51,170 nucleotides of DNA from Pseudomonadota bacterium (GTDB taxonomy: Bacteria > Pseudomonadota > Gammaproteobacteria > Burkholderiales > UBA9220): assembly GCA_021845865.1 (NCBI GenBank), contig JAJZVC010000020.1:1-51170 (forward strand). Reading direction: 5' to 3'. This document shows, in pieces, positions 18,452 to 27,125 of this stretch. The position numbers and the translations under genes were made by a program. A model generated the notes under the pieces. It searched no databases, was not told the DNA's origin, and saw only the letters and a list, made by a program, of their open reading frames with translations. How positions within the stretch are numbered: position 1 is the first letter of the stretch; each line of letters opens with the position of its first letter.

Positions 18452-19762
18452 ATGAAACCCATCAATGTAGGCTTGTTAGGTCTGGGCACGGTCGGTGGCG
18501 GCACCCTCACGGTGCTGCGCCGCAATGCCGAGGAAATCACCCGCCGCGCCGGGCGCGAAATCCGCGTCACCATGGCGGCGGTGCGCAACCTGGAAAAGGC
18601 CAAGGCCATCGCCGGCGATCTGACCCTCACCACCAACGCCAACGACGTGGTGAACAACCCCGACATCGACATCGTGGTGGAGCTGATCGGCGGCTATTCC
18701 CCCGCCAAGGAGCTGGTTCTCAAGGCCATCGCCAACGGCAAGCACGTGGTCACGGCCAACAAGGCCCTGCTGGCCGTGCACGGCACCGAAATCTTCAAGG
18801 CCGCCCAGGAGAAGGGCGTGATGGTGGCCTTCGAGGCCGCCGTGGCCGGCGGCATTCCCATCATCAAGGCGTTGCGCGAGGGCCTCACCGCCAACCGCAT
18901 CGAGTGGATCGCCGGCATCATCAACGGCACCACCAACTTCATCCTCACCGAAATGCGCGACAAGGGCCTGGCCTTCGACACCGTGCTGGCCGAGGCTCAG
19001 CGCCTGGGCTACGCGGAAGCCGATCCCACCTTCGACATCGAGGGCGTGGACGCCGCCCACAAGCTCACCATCATGGCCGCCATCGGCTTCGGCATCCCGA
19101 TGCAGTTCGACAAGGCCTATACGGAAGGTATCTCCAAGCTCACCAAGGAAGACATCGCCTACGCGGAAGAGTTGGGTTACCGCATCAAGCTGCTGGGCAT
19201 CACCAAGCGCACCGACAAGGGCATCGAGCTGCGGGTGCACCCGACCCTGATTCCCGCCAAGCGCCTCATCGCCAACGTGGAAGGGGTGATGAACGCCGTC
19301 CTGGTGAAGGGCGACGCCGTGGGCGCCACCATGTACTACGGCCGCGGCGCCGGCGCCGAGCCCACGGCGTCCGCCGTGGTGGCCGACCTGGTGGACGTGA
19401 CCCGCATGCACACCGCCGATCCGGAGCACCGCGTGCCCCACCTTGCCTTCCAGCCGGACCAGCTTTCCGACGTCCCGGTGCTGTCCATCGACGAGGTGCG
19501 CACCGCCTACTACCTGCGCCTCAAGGCCTTCGACAAGCCCGGCGTGCTGGCGGACGTGACGCGCATCCTGGCCGACCTGGACATCTCCATCGACGCCATG
19601 ATTCAGAAGGAGCCCGCCGAGGGCGAGGAGCTGGTGGACGTGATCATCCTGACCCACCAGGCGGTGGAGAAGGCCATCAACCAGGCCATCGCCAAGATCG
19701 AGGGGCTGTCGTCCATCAGCGGCAAGATCACCAAGATTCGCATGGAAGAATTGAGCGCATGA
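18452..19762 (+). CDS. hom: Homoserine dehydrogenase
   Basis: 436 residues, monofunctional (no aspartokinase part). Reduces aspartate semialdehyde to homoserine for threonine and methionine. N-terminal NAD(P) fold starts VGLLGLGTVGGGTL. The catalytic region contains HVVTANKALLAVHG and the substrate-binding ANRIEWIAGIINGTTNFILT. A C-terminal ACT domain (about 350-430, starting RTAYYLRLKAFDKPGVLADV) is the likely threonine feedback site. Overlaps thrC by four bases (ATGA), so the two are translationally coupled. Confidence 0.97.
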   Translation: MKPINVGLLGLGTVGGGTLTVLRRNAEEITRRAGREIRVTMAAVRNLEKAKAIAGDLTLTTNANDVVNNPDIDIVVELIGGYSPAKELVLKAIANGKHVVTANKALLAVHGTEIFKAAQEKGVMVAFEAAVAGGIPIIKALREGLTANRIEWIAGIINGTTNFILTEMRDKGLAFDTVLAEAQRLGYAEADPTFDIEGVDAAHKLTIMAAIGFGIPMQFDKAYTEGISKLTKEDIAYAEELGYRIKLLGITKRTDKGIELRVHPTLIPAKRLIANVEGVMNAVLVKGDAVGATMYYGRGAGAEPTASAVVADLVDVTRMHTADPEHRVPHLAFQPDQLSDVPVLSIDEVRTAYYLRLKAFDKPGVLADVTRILADLDISIDAMIQKEPAEGEELVDVIILTHQAVEKAINQAIAKIEGLSSISGKITKIRMEELSA

Positions 19763-21165
19763 AGTACCTGAGCACCCGCGGCGGCATGCCGCCCAAGAGC
19801 TTCACCGAGATTCTCCTTGGCGGCTTGGCGCCCGATGGCGGCCTGACCATCGCCGAGAATTACCCGCAGGTCACCAAGGCGGAACTGGCCGCCTGGCGCA
19901 AGCTCAATTACCGCGACCTGGCTTTCGAGGTGATTCGCCGCTTCGCCGACGACATCCCTGCCGCCGACCTCAAGGCCATCCTCGACAAGACCTACACCGC
20001 CGAGGTGTTCCGCAGCGACGACATCACCCCGGTGAAGACCCTGGAACCGGGCCTGCACATCCTCGGCCTGTCCCATGGCCCCACCCTGGCCTTCAAGGAT
20101 GTGGCGATGCAGCTGCTGGGCAATCTGTTTGAGTACGTGCTGGCAAAGGAGGGGGCGGAGCTCAACATCCTCGGCGCCACCTCCGGCGATACCGGCTCGG
20201 CGGCGGAATACGCCATGCGCGGCAAGAAGGGTATCCGCGTCTTCATGCTGTCCCCCAAGGGCAAGATGAGCCCCTTCCAGACGGCCCAGATGTATTCCCT
20301 CCAGGACCCCAATATCTTCAACCTGGCGGTGGAAGGGGTGTTCGACGATTGCCAGGATATCGTCAAGGCGGTGTCCAACGACCTGGGCTTCAAGGACAAG
20401 TACAAGATCGGCACCGTCAATTCCATCAACTGGGCCCGGGTCACCGCCCAGGTGGTGTACTATTTCAAGGCCTATTTCGCCGTGACGAAGTGCGAGGACG
20501 AGGAAGTGTCCTTCTCCGTTCCCTCCGGCAACTTCGGCAACGTCTGCGCCGGCCATATCGCCAAGCAGATGGGCCTGCCCATACGCAAGCTGATCGTCGC
20601 CACCAACGAAAACGACGTGTTGGACGAATTCTTCCGCACCGGCGTCTATCGGCCTCGGCCCGAGACGGCGCATACCTCCAGTCCCTCCATGGACATTTCC
20701 AAGGCCTCCAACTTCGAGCGGTTTGTCTACGACCTGGTGGGGCGCGATCCGCAGGTGGTGAAGGAGTTGTGGCAGAAGGTGGATGCCGGCGGCAGTTTCG
20801 ACCTGGCGCAAACGCCCTATTTCGAAAAAGTGGCTGATTTCGGTTTCACCTCCGGCTCCAGCAACCATGGCGACCGGCTGACCACCATTCGACGGGTTTT
20901 CGAAAGCTACGGCGCGATGATCGATACCCACACCGCCGACGGCGTGAAAGTGGGCTTGGAGCATCGGGAAATGGGCATCCCCTTGGTGTGCCTGGAAACG
21001 GCGTTGCCCGCCAAGTTCGAGGAAACCATACGCGAAGCCCTTGGCCGCGAGCCGGAACGCCCCGCCGACTTGGCCGGCCTGGAGCAATTGCCCCAGCGGT
21101 TTGAGGTGGTGAAGGCGGATGCGGAGGAGGTCAAACGCTTTATAGTCGCCCATGCCGGACATTAA
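19759..21165 (+). CDS. thrC: Threonine synthase
   Basis: 468 residues from ATG 19759 (MKYLSTRGGMPPKSFTEILL), the long proteobacterial class of PLP threonine synthase acting on O-phosphohomoserine. The PLP lysine lies in SHGPTLAFKDVAMQLLGN (about 105-122), followed by ILGATSGDTGSAAEYAMRGK and the glycine-rich VPSGNFGNVCAGHIAK. The GFTSGSSNHGDR segment is near the C-terminus. It is coupled to hom by the ATGA overlap and ends at a strong terminator. Confidence 0.97.
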   Translation: MKYLSTRGGMPPKSFTEILLGGLAPDGGLTIAENYPQVTKAELAAWRKLNYRDLAFEVIRRFADDIPAADLKAILDKTYTAEVFRSDDITPVKTLEPGLHILGLSHGPTLAFKDVAMQLLGNLFEYVLAKEGAELNILGATSGDTGSAAEYAMRGKKGIRVFMLSPKGKMSPFQTAQMYSLQDPNIFNLAVEGVFDDCQDIVKAVSNDLGFKDKYKIGTVNSINWARVTAQVVYYFKAYFAVTKCEDEEVSFSVPSGNFGNVCAGHIAKQMGLPIRKLIVATNENDVLDEFFRTGVYRPRPETAHTSSPSMDISKASNFERFVYDLVGRDPQVVKELWQKVDAGGSFDLAQTPYFEKVADFGFTSGSSNHGDRLTTIRRVFESYGAMIDTHTADGVKVGLEHREMGIPLVCLETALPAKFEETIREALGREPERPADLAGLEQLPQRFEVVKADAEEVKRFIVAHAGH

Positions 21166-21185
21166 GGCGCAGTAGCCGGGAAGTT

Positions 21186-21218
21186 AAAAACGCCCTTTCA
21201 TGGAAAGGGCGTTTTTTT
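21186..21218 (+). terminator. Rho-independent terminator after thrC
   Basis: AAAAACGCCCTTTC / GAAAGGGCGTTTTTTT hairpin. It can act in both directions and probably also ends the convergent PilZ gene. Confidence 0.93.
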
Positions 21219-21251
21219 CGATATGCGCCTGAGCGCGCAAGCCGCCGTTGC

Positions 21252-21716
21252 TCAGGAGAGTGGGAAGTGGTGGTTGGCGAGGCGCTCTTCAAGAAAGGCG
21301 CGGTCAGGGGGGTTGAGGAATTCCATGAATTCGACGCCGCAACGGAACTGATGGGAGGAGCCATCGTAAACCGTCTGCACCATCCGGCCCTTGATTTCCA
21401 GGACCCGGTTGCCGGGTTTGTGGCCGGATAAGGGAACCTGGAGATAAAGGGTAAAGCGGCCTTCGATGAAGAGGTTTTGGGGAATGAAAACGGAAACGCC
21501 GCCCAGGGAGATGTCCTTGGTGGTGCCGTGAATAATCGTCTGCTCGCCGTTGGCGATGTGCGCGATGGCCGCGCGCCACTTGACCAGGTAGCGGGGAAAA
21601 CGTCGCCGTTCCTCGACACTGATCTTTTTCTTGGCGGCGGCGGATTTGCCCTTGGCGGGTGGAGCCGCGTCCAGAAGTGAAGATACCAGGCCTTCGATGG
21701 AAGGTTTTTCTGCCAT
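21252..21716 (-). CDS. PilZ-domain protein
   Basis: 154 residues. An N-terminal Ala/Lys-rich stretch (about 1-32) is followed by a PilZ domain with the cyclic-di-GMP motifs RRRFPR (about 37-42) and KDISLGGVSVFIP (D-x-S-x-x-G, about 67-79). Both motifs are intact, so c-di-GMP binding is expected. No enzymatic domain. It is convergent with thrC and divergent from the REC-TPR regulator; an HD-GYP protein that could degrade c-di-GMP is encoded 5 kb away. Likely output: motility, pilus or surface polysaccharide control, not determinable here. Confidence 0.88.
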   Translation of the reverse strand: MAEKPSIEGLVSSLLDAAPPAKGKSAAAKKKISVEERRRFPRYLVKWRAAIAHIANGEQTIIHGTTKDISLGGVSVFIPQNLFIEGRFTLYLQVPLSGHKPGNRVLEIKGRMVQTVYDGSSHQFRCGVEFMEFLNPPDRAFLEERLANHHFPLS

Positions 21717-21838
21717 GGGTTTTGCTCAGCAAGTAGGGGGAGCGCCGGTCTTTATCTTCAAAGGCTTTGTTTAGTAAGCCGGCTCGTCTGCTAGAATCAA
21801 GCGTCAGTGTAATTTTAATTCATTTCTAGAGTGCGTGT

Positions 21839-23440
21839 ATGTATTTGAAAGGGAAGAAGGCCTTGGTCATCGACGATATTGCCGGCATGCGGTCGTCCAT
21901 GCGCACCACCCTGGCCAACCTGGGAATCGAGGATTGCGACCTCGCATCCACCGCCCGGGAGGCGGTGGATAAAATGAAAGGCAAGTTTTACGACCTGATC
22001 GTTTGCGACTACTACCTGGGGGACGCCACCGACGGCCAGCAGCTGCTGGAACTGGTGCGGCGCACCAAGGTCATCAGCCACAAGACCCTTTTCATCATCG
22101 TGACCGCCGAGCGCACCCAGGACCGCGTGGTGGCCGCCGCCGATTTCATGCCCGACGATTACCTGGTCAAACCCTTTACCGCCGATGTGCTGGGCAAGCG
22201 GGTGATGACGCTGACGGAAAAGAAGGATTATTTCCACGACGTTTACACCGCCTTGGACCATGACGAGCTGGATGCGGCCCTGGAGAAGCTTGAACCCTTG
22301 CTGCAAAGCAAGAACAAGTACTGGGTCGATGCCATGCGCATGAAGGGGGAAGCCCTGCTCCGTTTGGGGCGCAATGCCGAGGCGGAAAAGGTTTTCGATG
22401 CGATCGTCGCCCTCAAGGCGATCCCCTGGGCGGTAATGGGCAAGGTCAAGGCGCTTAAGGGGCAGAACAAGGCGGAAGAAGCCCAGTTCCTGCTGGCGGA
22501 GTTGCTCAAGGAACATTCGGAATATCTGGCGGGCTACGACATGCTGGCCACCCTGTTCACCGAGCGGGGCGACAGCAGCGTCGCCCAGCGGCTGGTGGAA
22601 AAGGCCCTGGAACTGGCGCCGGTGACACACCGCCAGAAACGGGTCGGCCAACTGGCCTTTCAGAATGGCGACCTGGACAAGGCCCAGCAGTTCCTGTCCG
22701 AGGTGGTGGAGAAGGGGAAGTATTCCTACTTCAAGGAGCCGGAGGATTATACCCTGCTGTCCCAGGTACATATTGAGAAGGGCGATACCGAGCAGGCACG
22801 AACCGTACTGGACATGGTGAACCAGCGTTTCCGCGAGTCCCCCGAGATTCAAGCCCAGGTTCAGGTGTACAAGGCAATGTCCTGGCAGAAGGAAGGCAAG
22901 CCCGAACAGGCCAAGGCCTTGCTGGAGCCCCTGCTGGCCGACCCCTCCAAAGTCCCCGATGGCGCCAAGCTGGATTTGGCCAAGGCCTGCTTTCAGATGG
23001 ATGACAAGGAAGCAGGGGCCAAGCTTGCCCGCGAGGTCATTCAGAGCAACCACGACAACCCGGAACTCAAGGCGCAGACGGTCAAGATGCTGGAGTCCGT
23101 GGGGCTGGGCGAGCGGGCGCAGGAATTCGTCTCCAAGGCGGTGGAAGAAGTGACCGTCCTCAACAACCGTGGCGTCGCCCTGGCGCGGGAGGGCAAGCTG
23201 GAAGAGGCCTCCCAACTGCTGCGCGATGCGGCGGAACGCCTGCCCCACAATGTGACAATCCTGCTGAATACGGCCTACGTCTTGATGATGTCCATGGAAA
23301 AATCGGGGCTGGACGAGCAAAACATTGCCCTGGTGGACGAGTACGCCACTCGGGCGGAAACGCTCTCTCCCACGCATCAGGGCTTGCCCAAGGTACGGGA
23401 ACTGCGGCGGAAGCTGGGGGGCGGTGACGCTCATGGCTGA
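21839..23440 (+). CDS. Response regulator receiver fused to TPR repeats
   Basis: 533 residues. REC domain at about 1-125: acidic pair in ALVIDDIAGMR, phospho-acceptor Asp in LIVCDYYLGD (near 58) and the conserved Lys in DYLVKPF. The remaining roughly 400 residues are helical tetratricopeptide-like repeats (for example ALLRLGRNAEAEKVFDAIVA, LSQVHIEKGDTEQARTVLD, GVALAREGKLEEASQLLRDA). There is no DNA-binding or enzymatic output domain, so it should act by protein-protein contact. It overlaps the downstream histidine kinase by eight bases, its most likely phosphodonor. A strong -10 or operator was not identified upstream. Confidence 0.92.
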   Translation: MYLKGKKALVIDDIAGMRSSMRTTLANLGIEDCDLASTAREAVDKMKGKFYDLIVCDYYLGDATDGQQLLELVRRTKVISHKTLFIIVTAERTQDRVVAAADFMPDDYLVKPFTADVLGKRVMTLTEKKDYFHDVYTALDHDELDAALEKLEPLLQSKNKYWVDAMRMKGEALLRLGRNAEAEKVFDAIVALKAIPWAVMGKVKALKGQNKAEEAQFLLAELLKEHSEYLAGYDMLATLFTERGDSSVAQRLVEKALELAPVTHRQKRVGQLAFQNGDLDKAQQFLSEVVEKGKYSYFKEPEDYTLLSQVHIEKGDTEQARTVLDMVNQRFRESPEIQAQVQVYKAMSWQKEGKPEQAKALLEPLLADPSKVPDGAKLDLAKACFQMDDKEAGAKLAREVIQSNHDNPELKAQTVKMLESVGLGERAQEFVSKAVEEVTVLNNRGVALAREGKLEEASQLLRDAAERLPHNVTILLNTAYVLMMSMEKSGLDEQNIALVDEYATRAETLSPTHQGLPKVRELRRKLGGGDAHG

Positions 23441-24068
23441 ACTGGATTTCGACACGGTTCTTGCCACCGCCGTCCACGAGGTGAAGAACCTGATGGGGGA
23501 GTTGTCCCTCAACCTGGAGGATTATCACCGCCGGCACATGGGCCCGGAGACGGAAAAAATGCTGGCCTTGGCCCGGGTATTGCAAAATCGCCTGGTACAG
23601 ATTCTGATCCTGCAAAAGGCTGGGCACCAGCACCTGACCGTCAACGCCGATGCGGAAAACCCCGCGGAGTTTCTCGACGAGGTGGCGTCGGAGGCGCGCC
23701 TGATGTTGCCGGCAGCCATCGCCATTGAATTGCAGAACGAAGCGGAGCAGGTTCCGTTCTGGTTCATCGACCGCTATCTGGTCTCCCAGGTGTTGATGAA
23801 CGCCATCCATAACGCCGGGAAATTTTCCCGTTCGCGCATTGTGCTGGGGTGCCAGGAGAGAGACGGCGGACTGGAGTTCAGCGTCAGCGATGACGGGCCC
23901 GGTTATCCTGATTTGCCGGGCTACCGGGCAGCCTTGGCGGTTGAGAATGCACCGAGGGGAACCGGCCTTGGCCTGCTGTTCAACGAGCGCATCGCGCAGG
24001 CCCACGGCGGACAGGTATCGCGCAGTAATGCGGATGGAGCGCGGTTCACGCTTTGGCTGCCGAAGTGA
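23433..24068 (+). CDS. Small soluble sensor histidine kinase
   Basis: 211 residues from ATG 23433, which overlaps the REC-TPR stop. No membrane or sensory domain. The H-box is AVHEVKNLMGELSLNL (His near residue 15). The ATPase domain has N-box VLMNAIHNAGKF, G1 SVSDDGPGYPD and G2 GTGLGLLFNERIAQAHGG. With the REC-TPR gene it forms a two-gene two-component system. Having almost nothing before the H-box, its input probably comes from partner proteins, perhaps the TPR part of its regulator. It ends directly against the convergent unknown gene with no gap. Confidence 0.9.
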   Translation: MAELDFDTVLATAVHEVKNLMGELSLNLEDYHRRHMGPETEKMLALARVLQNRLVQILILQKAGHQHLTVNADAENPAEFLDEVASEARLMLPAAIAIELQNEAEQVPFWFIDRYLVSQVLMNAIHNAGKFSRSRIVLGCQERDGGLEFSVSDDGPGYPDLPGYRAALAVENAPRGTGLGLLFNERIAQAHGGQVSRSNADGARFTLWLPK

Positions 24069-24998
24069 CTATTCGGCAGGGGATTCTGCCCGCGCGGTTT
24101 TAACGGGGTCGTTTTCTTCCAGCTCTCCCAGCTTTTTTCCTTCGAGTTTCTGGAGGGCCTCCAGGGGGAGAGACAAGGTCTTCTCCAGGGCTTCTTCCAG
24201 GACCGCGCCTTCCTGGAGGGCCTTGGCGATCTGGAAGCGGCTGCGTTCGGAAAGGGCGGACTTGCCGTTGAGCGCGCCGATCAGCCAGGGGTGGCGCAGA
24301 AGTCCTTGAACCGTCGCCGCATTGGTCTTGACGATGAACTGGCTGAAGGAACGGTAGTCGTTGAAGCTGGCCGAGTCGTCCTTTTTCAGCAAGGCGATGA
24401 TTTTGGTATTCAACCCGGACTGCATGGCCTGTTGCAGCGCGGCCCATTCGGCTTTCAATTCATCGCCGATATGTTGAAAAATGCGCTTCTTCTGGGGCGA
24501 CTCCATGTCCAGCCCCTTGATGATCCAGCGCAGGTTCCACAAGGCGATTTCCCCCCAGTCGAAGGGGGCGATGTTCCAATCGAGGGCGTAATCCAGGGGG
24601 GCAAGCTGCACCCGGTACATCTTCTGGAAGTAGCCGGGAGAGGAGCTGTCCTCCGGGGACAGGTCCCGTTTCATGTGGCTGAGAATGACCTTGAAATCGG
24701 CTTCTTCGAAAGGGCGCTTCTCGTTGAAGCGGAAACCGAACGTCCGTCCTTCGGCGTCCTCGACGAAGCCGTGGATGGGGACCGGGCTCAAGGGCTGCCA
24801 CCGCCCGGCCTGCGCCTGGCCGCCGGGCTCCACCGGTCCCAGCCATGCCTGCTTGATGCCATCGCCTTCGTGGCGGGGAAAATGGGGAAAGCCCTGCCAC
24901 TTTTCGTAGTTGTAGGCGATGTCCTCGAGAAGGGTCTTGTTGGCGATTCCCATCTCTTCGATGCACATGCGGAGAAAGACTTCGGTTTTGCTGCTCAT
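24069..24998 (-). CDS. Uncharacterised 309-residue protein
   Basis: Not recognised. The ORF is intact, with codon usage like its neighbours, and begins MSSKTEVFLRMCIEEMGIAN. No signal peptide or convincing membrane segment. Aromatic-rich N-terminal two thirds (for example DYALDWNIAPFDWGEIALWN near 136-155), then a helical, charged C-terminal third ending in EENDPVKTARAESPAE. No catalytic motif is recognised. Its stop abuts that of the histidine kinase (24068/24069), so both transcripts must overlap. It is divergent from the AEC transporter with a gap of about 200 bp. Confidence 0.7.
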   Translation of the reverse strand: MSSKTEVFLRMCIEEMGIANKTLLEDIAYNYEKWQGFPHFPRHEGDGIKQAWLGPVEPGGQAQAGRWQPLSPVPIHGFVEDAEGRTFGFRFNEKRPFEEADFKVILSHMKRDLSPEDSSSPGYFQKMYRVQLAPLDYALDWNIAPFDWGEIALWNLRWIIKGLDMESPQKKRIFQHIGDELKAEWAALQQAMQSGLNTKIIALLKKDDSASFNDYRSFSQFIVKTNAATVQGLLRHPWLIGALNGKSALSERSRFQIAKALQEGAVLEEALEKTLSLPLEALQKLEGKKLGELEENDPVKTARAESPAE

Positions 24999-25197
24999 GG
25001 AAAGCGTGTATGTCCGTTAAGGCAAGAAGGCGATTTTAGTAGAACGGTATTAATGATAAGCCACAAATTCGCGTAATCAACAAAAGGTTGAAACAATCGA
25101 CGGCAGGCTTGCCGCGGCTTGCGATGCCAGTGGCCGGCTTGTGGTATAAACTAGCCCCCTCCCTTATTGGACAGCCGCATAGCGCCTTTCCCGAACG

Positions 25198-26103
25198 ATG
25201 GCCAACCTTATCCTCCTCGTTACCTGTTTCATCATCGGCGTGCTGCTGCGGCGCGGCGGGCGAATGCCCGATCACGCGCCGGCCACCCTCAACAGCTTCA
25301 TCATCCATGTTTCCCTGCCGGCGCTGACCCTGCTCTACGTCCACGACTTGGAGGTGTCCGGCGATGTGGGTTTCATTGCCGCCATGGCTTGGCTGCATTT
25401 CGCCCTGGCGGCGGGGTTTTTCTGGGGCCTGGGAAAGTGGCTCAAATTGCCCCGGCCGACGGTCGGCGCACTGATGCTCACGGGGGGCTTGGGCAATACC
25501 TCCTTCCTGGGCCTGCCGATGATCGAGGCTTATTACGGCAAGGGGGGGGTGGTCACGGGCATCGTGGCCGACCAACTGGGGTCGTTCCTGGTATTGTCCA
25601 TTCTCGGCATCACCGTTGCCGGCCTGTATTCGTCCGGCGTGCCGACGGCACGGACCATCCTGCGGCGCATCGTGCTCTTTCCGCCGTTCATCGCTCTGGT
25701 TGTGGCGGTGGCGCTGATTCCGGTGCCCTACGCCGGTTGGTTTGCGACGCTGCTGCATCGCCTGGGGGATACCCTTGCTCCCCTGGCGCTCTTGTCGGTC
25801 GGCTTCCAATTGCGGCTGGGGCATTTGGCGGGCAATGGGCGCAACCTGGCACTAGGCTTGGGCTTCAAGCTGTTTCTCGCCCCCCTGGCGATTTTCCTGC
25901 TCTACGTGCCGCTGCTGGGGGCGAGCGGGCAGGCCATTCAGGTGACCCTCTTCGAGGCGGCCATGCCGCCCATGATCACGGCCGCCATCGTGGCGGCGGA
26001 GCATGACCTGGACCCGCCCCTGGCCACCCTGATGGTGGCGGTGGGGGTCGTGCTCTCCTTTGTTACCCTGACAGGGTGGTGGTGGGCGCTGAGAGGGATT
26101 TAG
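25198..26103 (+). CDS. AEC-family (auxin efflux carrier-like) transporter
   Basis: 301 residues with about ten hydrophobic segments in two repeats, as in bacterial AEC permeases (YfdV/MleP type), which move malate, malonate or related organic anions. Begins MANLILLVTCFIIGVLLRRG; typical family features are the TGGLGNTSFLGLPMIEAYYG block (about 98-117) and EAAMPPMITAAIVAAEHDLD near residue 257. The substrate is not predictable. No good Shine-Dalgarno precedes the ATG; a TATAAA at 25145-25150 may be part of its promoter. Its stop overlaps the convergent HD-GYP gene by four bases. Confidence 0.85.
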   Translation: MANLILLVTCFIIGVLLRRGGRMPDHAPATLNSFIIHVSLPALTLLYVHDLEVSGDVGFIAAMAWLHFALAAGFFWGLGKWLKLPRPTVGALMLTGGLGNTSFLGLPMIEAYYGKGGVVTGIVADQLGSFLVLSILGITVAGLYSSGVPTARTILRRIVLFPPFIALVVAVALIPVPYAGWFATLLHRLGDTLAPLALLSVGFQLRLGHLAGNGRNLALGLGFKLFLAPLAIFLLYVPLLGASGQAIQVTLFEAAMPPMITAAIVAAEHDLDPPLATLMVAVGVVLSFVTLTGWWWALRGI

Positions 26104-27125
26104 GGCGTCTGCCAAAAGGCCTTGTCGTGCCGCAATAACAGGGCAACGCAGGCATCCACCACTTGCGGGTCGTAGAGGGCGCCCCGGTGAGCCTGGATTT
26201 CGGCGATAGCGGCGTCGATGCCGAGGGCTGGCCGATAGGGGCGGTGGGAGGACATGGCTTCCACCACGTCGGCCACGGCGACAATGCGGGCTTCGAGCGA
26301 GATAGCCTCGTCCTTCAAGCCTCCGGGATAGCCCGAGCCATCCATCCGTTCGTGGTGCTGGGACAGGATGTCGGTGAGGGGCCAGGGAAAATCGATATCG
26401 CCGAGAATCTCCGCGCCGTTGGCCGGGTGGGTCTTGACCAGGGAATATTCCGGCGGCTGCAGCTTGCGGGGCATGGACAGGATTTCGGCGGGGACGGAGA
26501 TGTTGCCGATGTCGTGGATGAGGGCGCCGTAGCGGATGCCGGTGATCTGTTCCTTGCTCAGCCCCATTTCCTCCGCGATGGCCACGGCCAGTTGGGATAC
26601 TCGTTTCTGGTGGCCGTCGGTGTAGGGGTCGCGTTTTTCGATGGAGCGTCCGAGGGCGGCGATGGTCTGGGTCAAGGTGTCCACGGTGCGCTGGCGCTCC
26701 CGCTCCAGTTCCCGCTGCTGGAAGCGGTTGCGGGTCGCCTTGTAGACGGCCTCGACGAGCTGCTCGGGGTCCACCGGCTTCTTCACATAACGGTCGACGC
26801 CGATTTCGATGGCGCGCATGAAATAATCGGTTTCGTTGTAGGCGGTTACCACGATAACCGGCATTTCCTCGCGCAATGCCTTGATTTCGGTGGCCATGGC
26901 GAGGCCGTCCATGACCGGCATCTTCACGTCGGTAATCACGACGTCGTACTGGCCGGTGCGGAAATACTCCAGGCCCACCTTGCCGTTTTCCGCCACGTCC
27001 ACGTTGGCGAAGCGGCGGCGCAGGAACCGCGAGAGCGCCTCGCGCACTTCTTCCTCGTCTTCCACGTAAAGCACGGTAAGGGTGCGTAGAAAATCCATAT
27101 CAATCTGGCTGGAGGAAAGGCTCAT
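26100..27125 (-). CDS. REC-HD-GYP response regulator (putative cyclic-di-GMP phosphodiesterase)
   Basis: 341 residues. Receiver domain (about 14-130): VEDEEE, phospho-acceptor Asp66 in VVITDVKMPVMDG and Lys in YVKKPV. After a coiled coil comes an HD-GYP domain (about 155-335): His204-Asp205, His233, His257-His258 and GSGYPGGL are present. The usual HDxGK reads HDIGN (Asn208 instead of Lys), so catalytic competence is not assured although the metal-ligand His/Asp residues are intact. RpfG-type proteins hydrolyse c-di-GMP when phosphorylated. It is the last gene of a three-gene set with ATGA overlaps; the two kinases upstream are its probable phosphodonors. Confidence 0.93.
   Translation of the reverse strand: MSLSSSQIDMDFLRTLTVLYVEDEEEVREALSRFLRRRFANVDVAENGKVGLEYFRTGQYDVVITDVKMPVMDGLAMATEIKALREEMPVIVVTAYNETDYFMRAIEIGVDRYVKKPVDPEQLVEAVYKATRNRFQQRELERERQRTVDTLTQTIAALGRSIEKRDPYTDGHQKRVSQLAVAIAEEMGLSKEQITGIRYGALIHDIGNISVPAEILSMPRKLQPPEYSLVKTHPANGAEILGDIDFPWPLTDILSQHHERMDGSGYPGGLKDEAISLEARIVAVADVVEAMSSHRPYRPALGIDAAIAEIQAHRGALYDPQVVDACVALLLRHDKAFWQTP

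Noticed and set aside
21304-21732. Second minus-strand frame over the PilZ gene, suggesting a frameshift
   Set aside because: The PilZ frame itself is intact from start to stop; the other frame is only a shadow.
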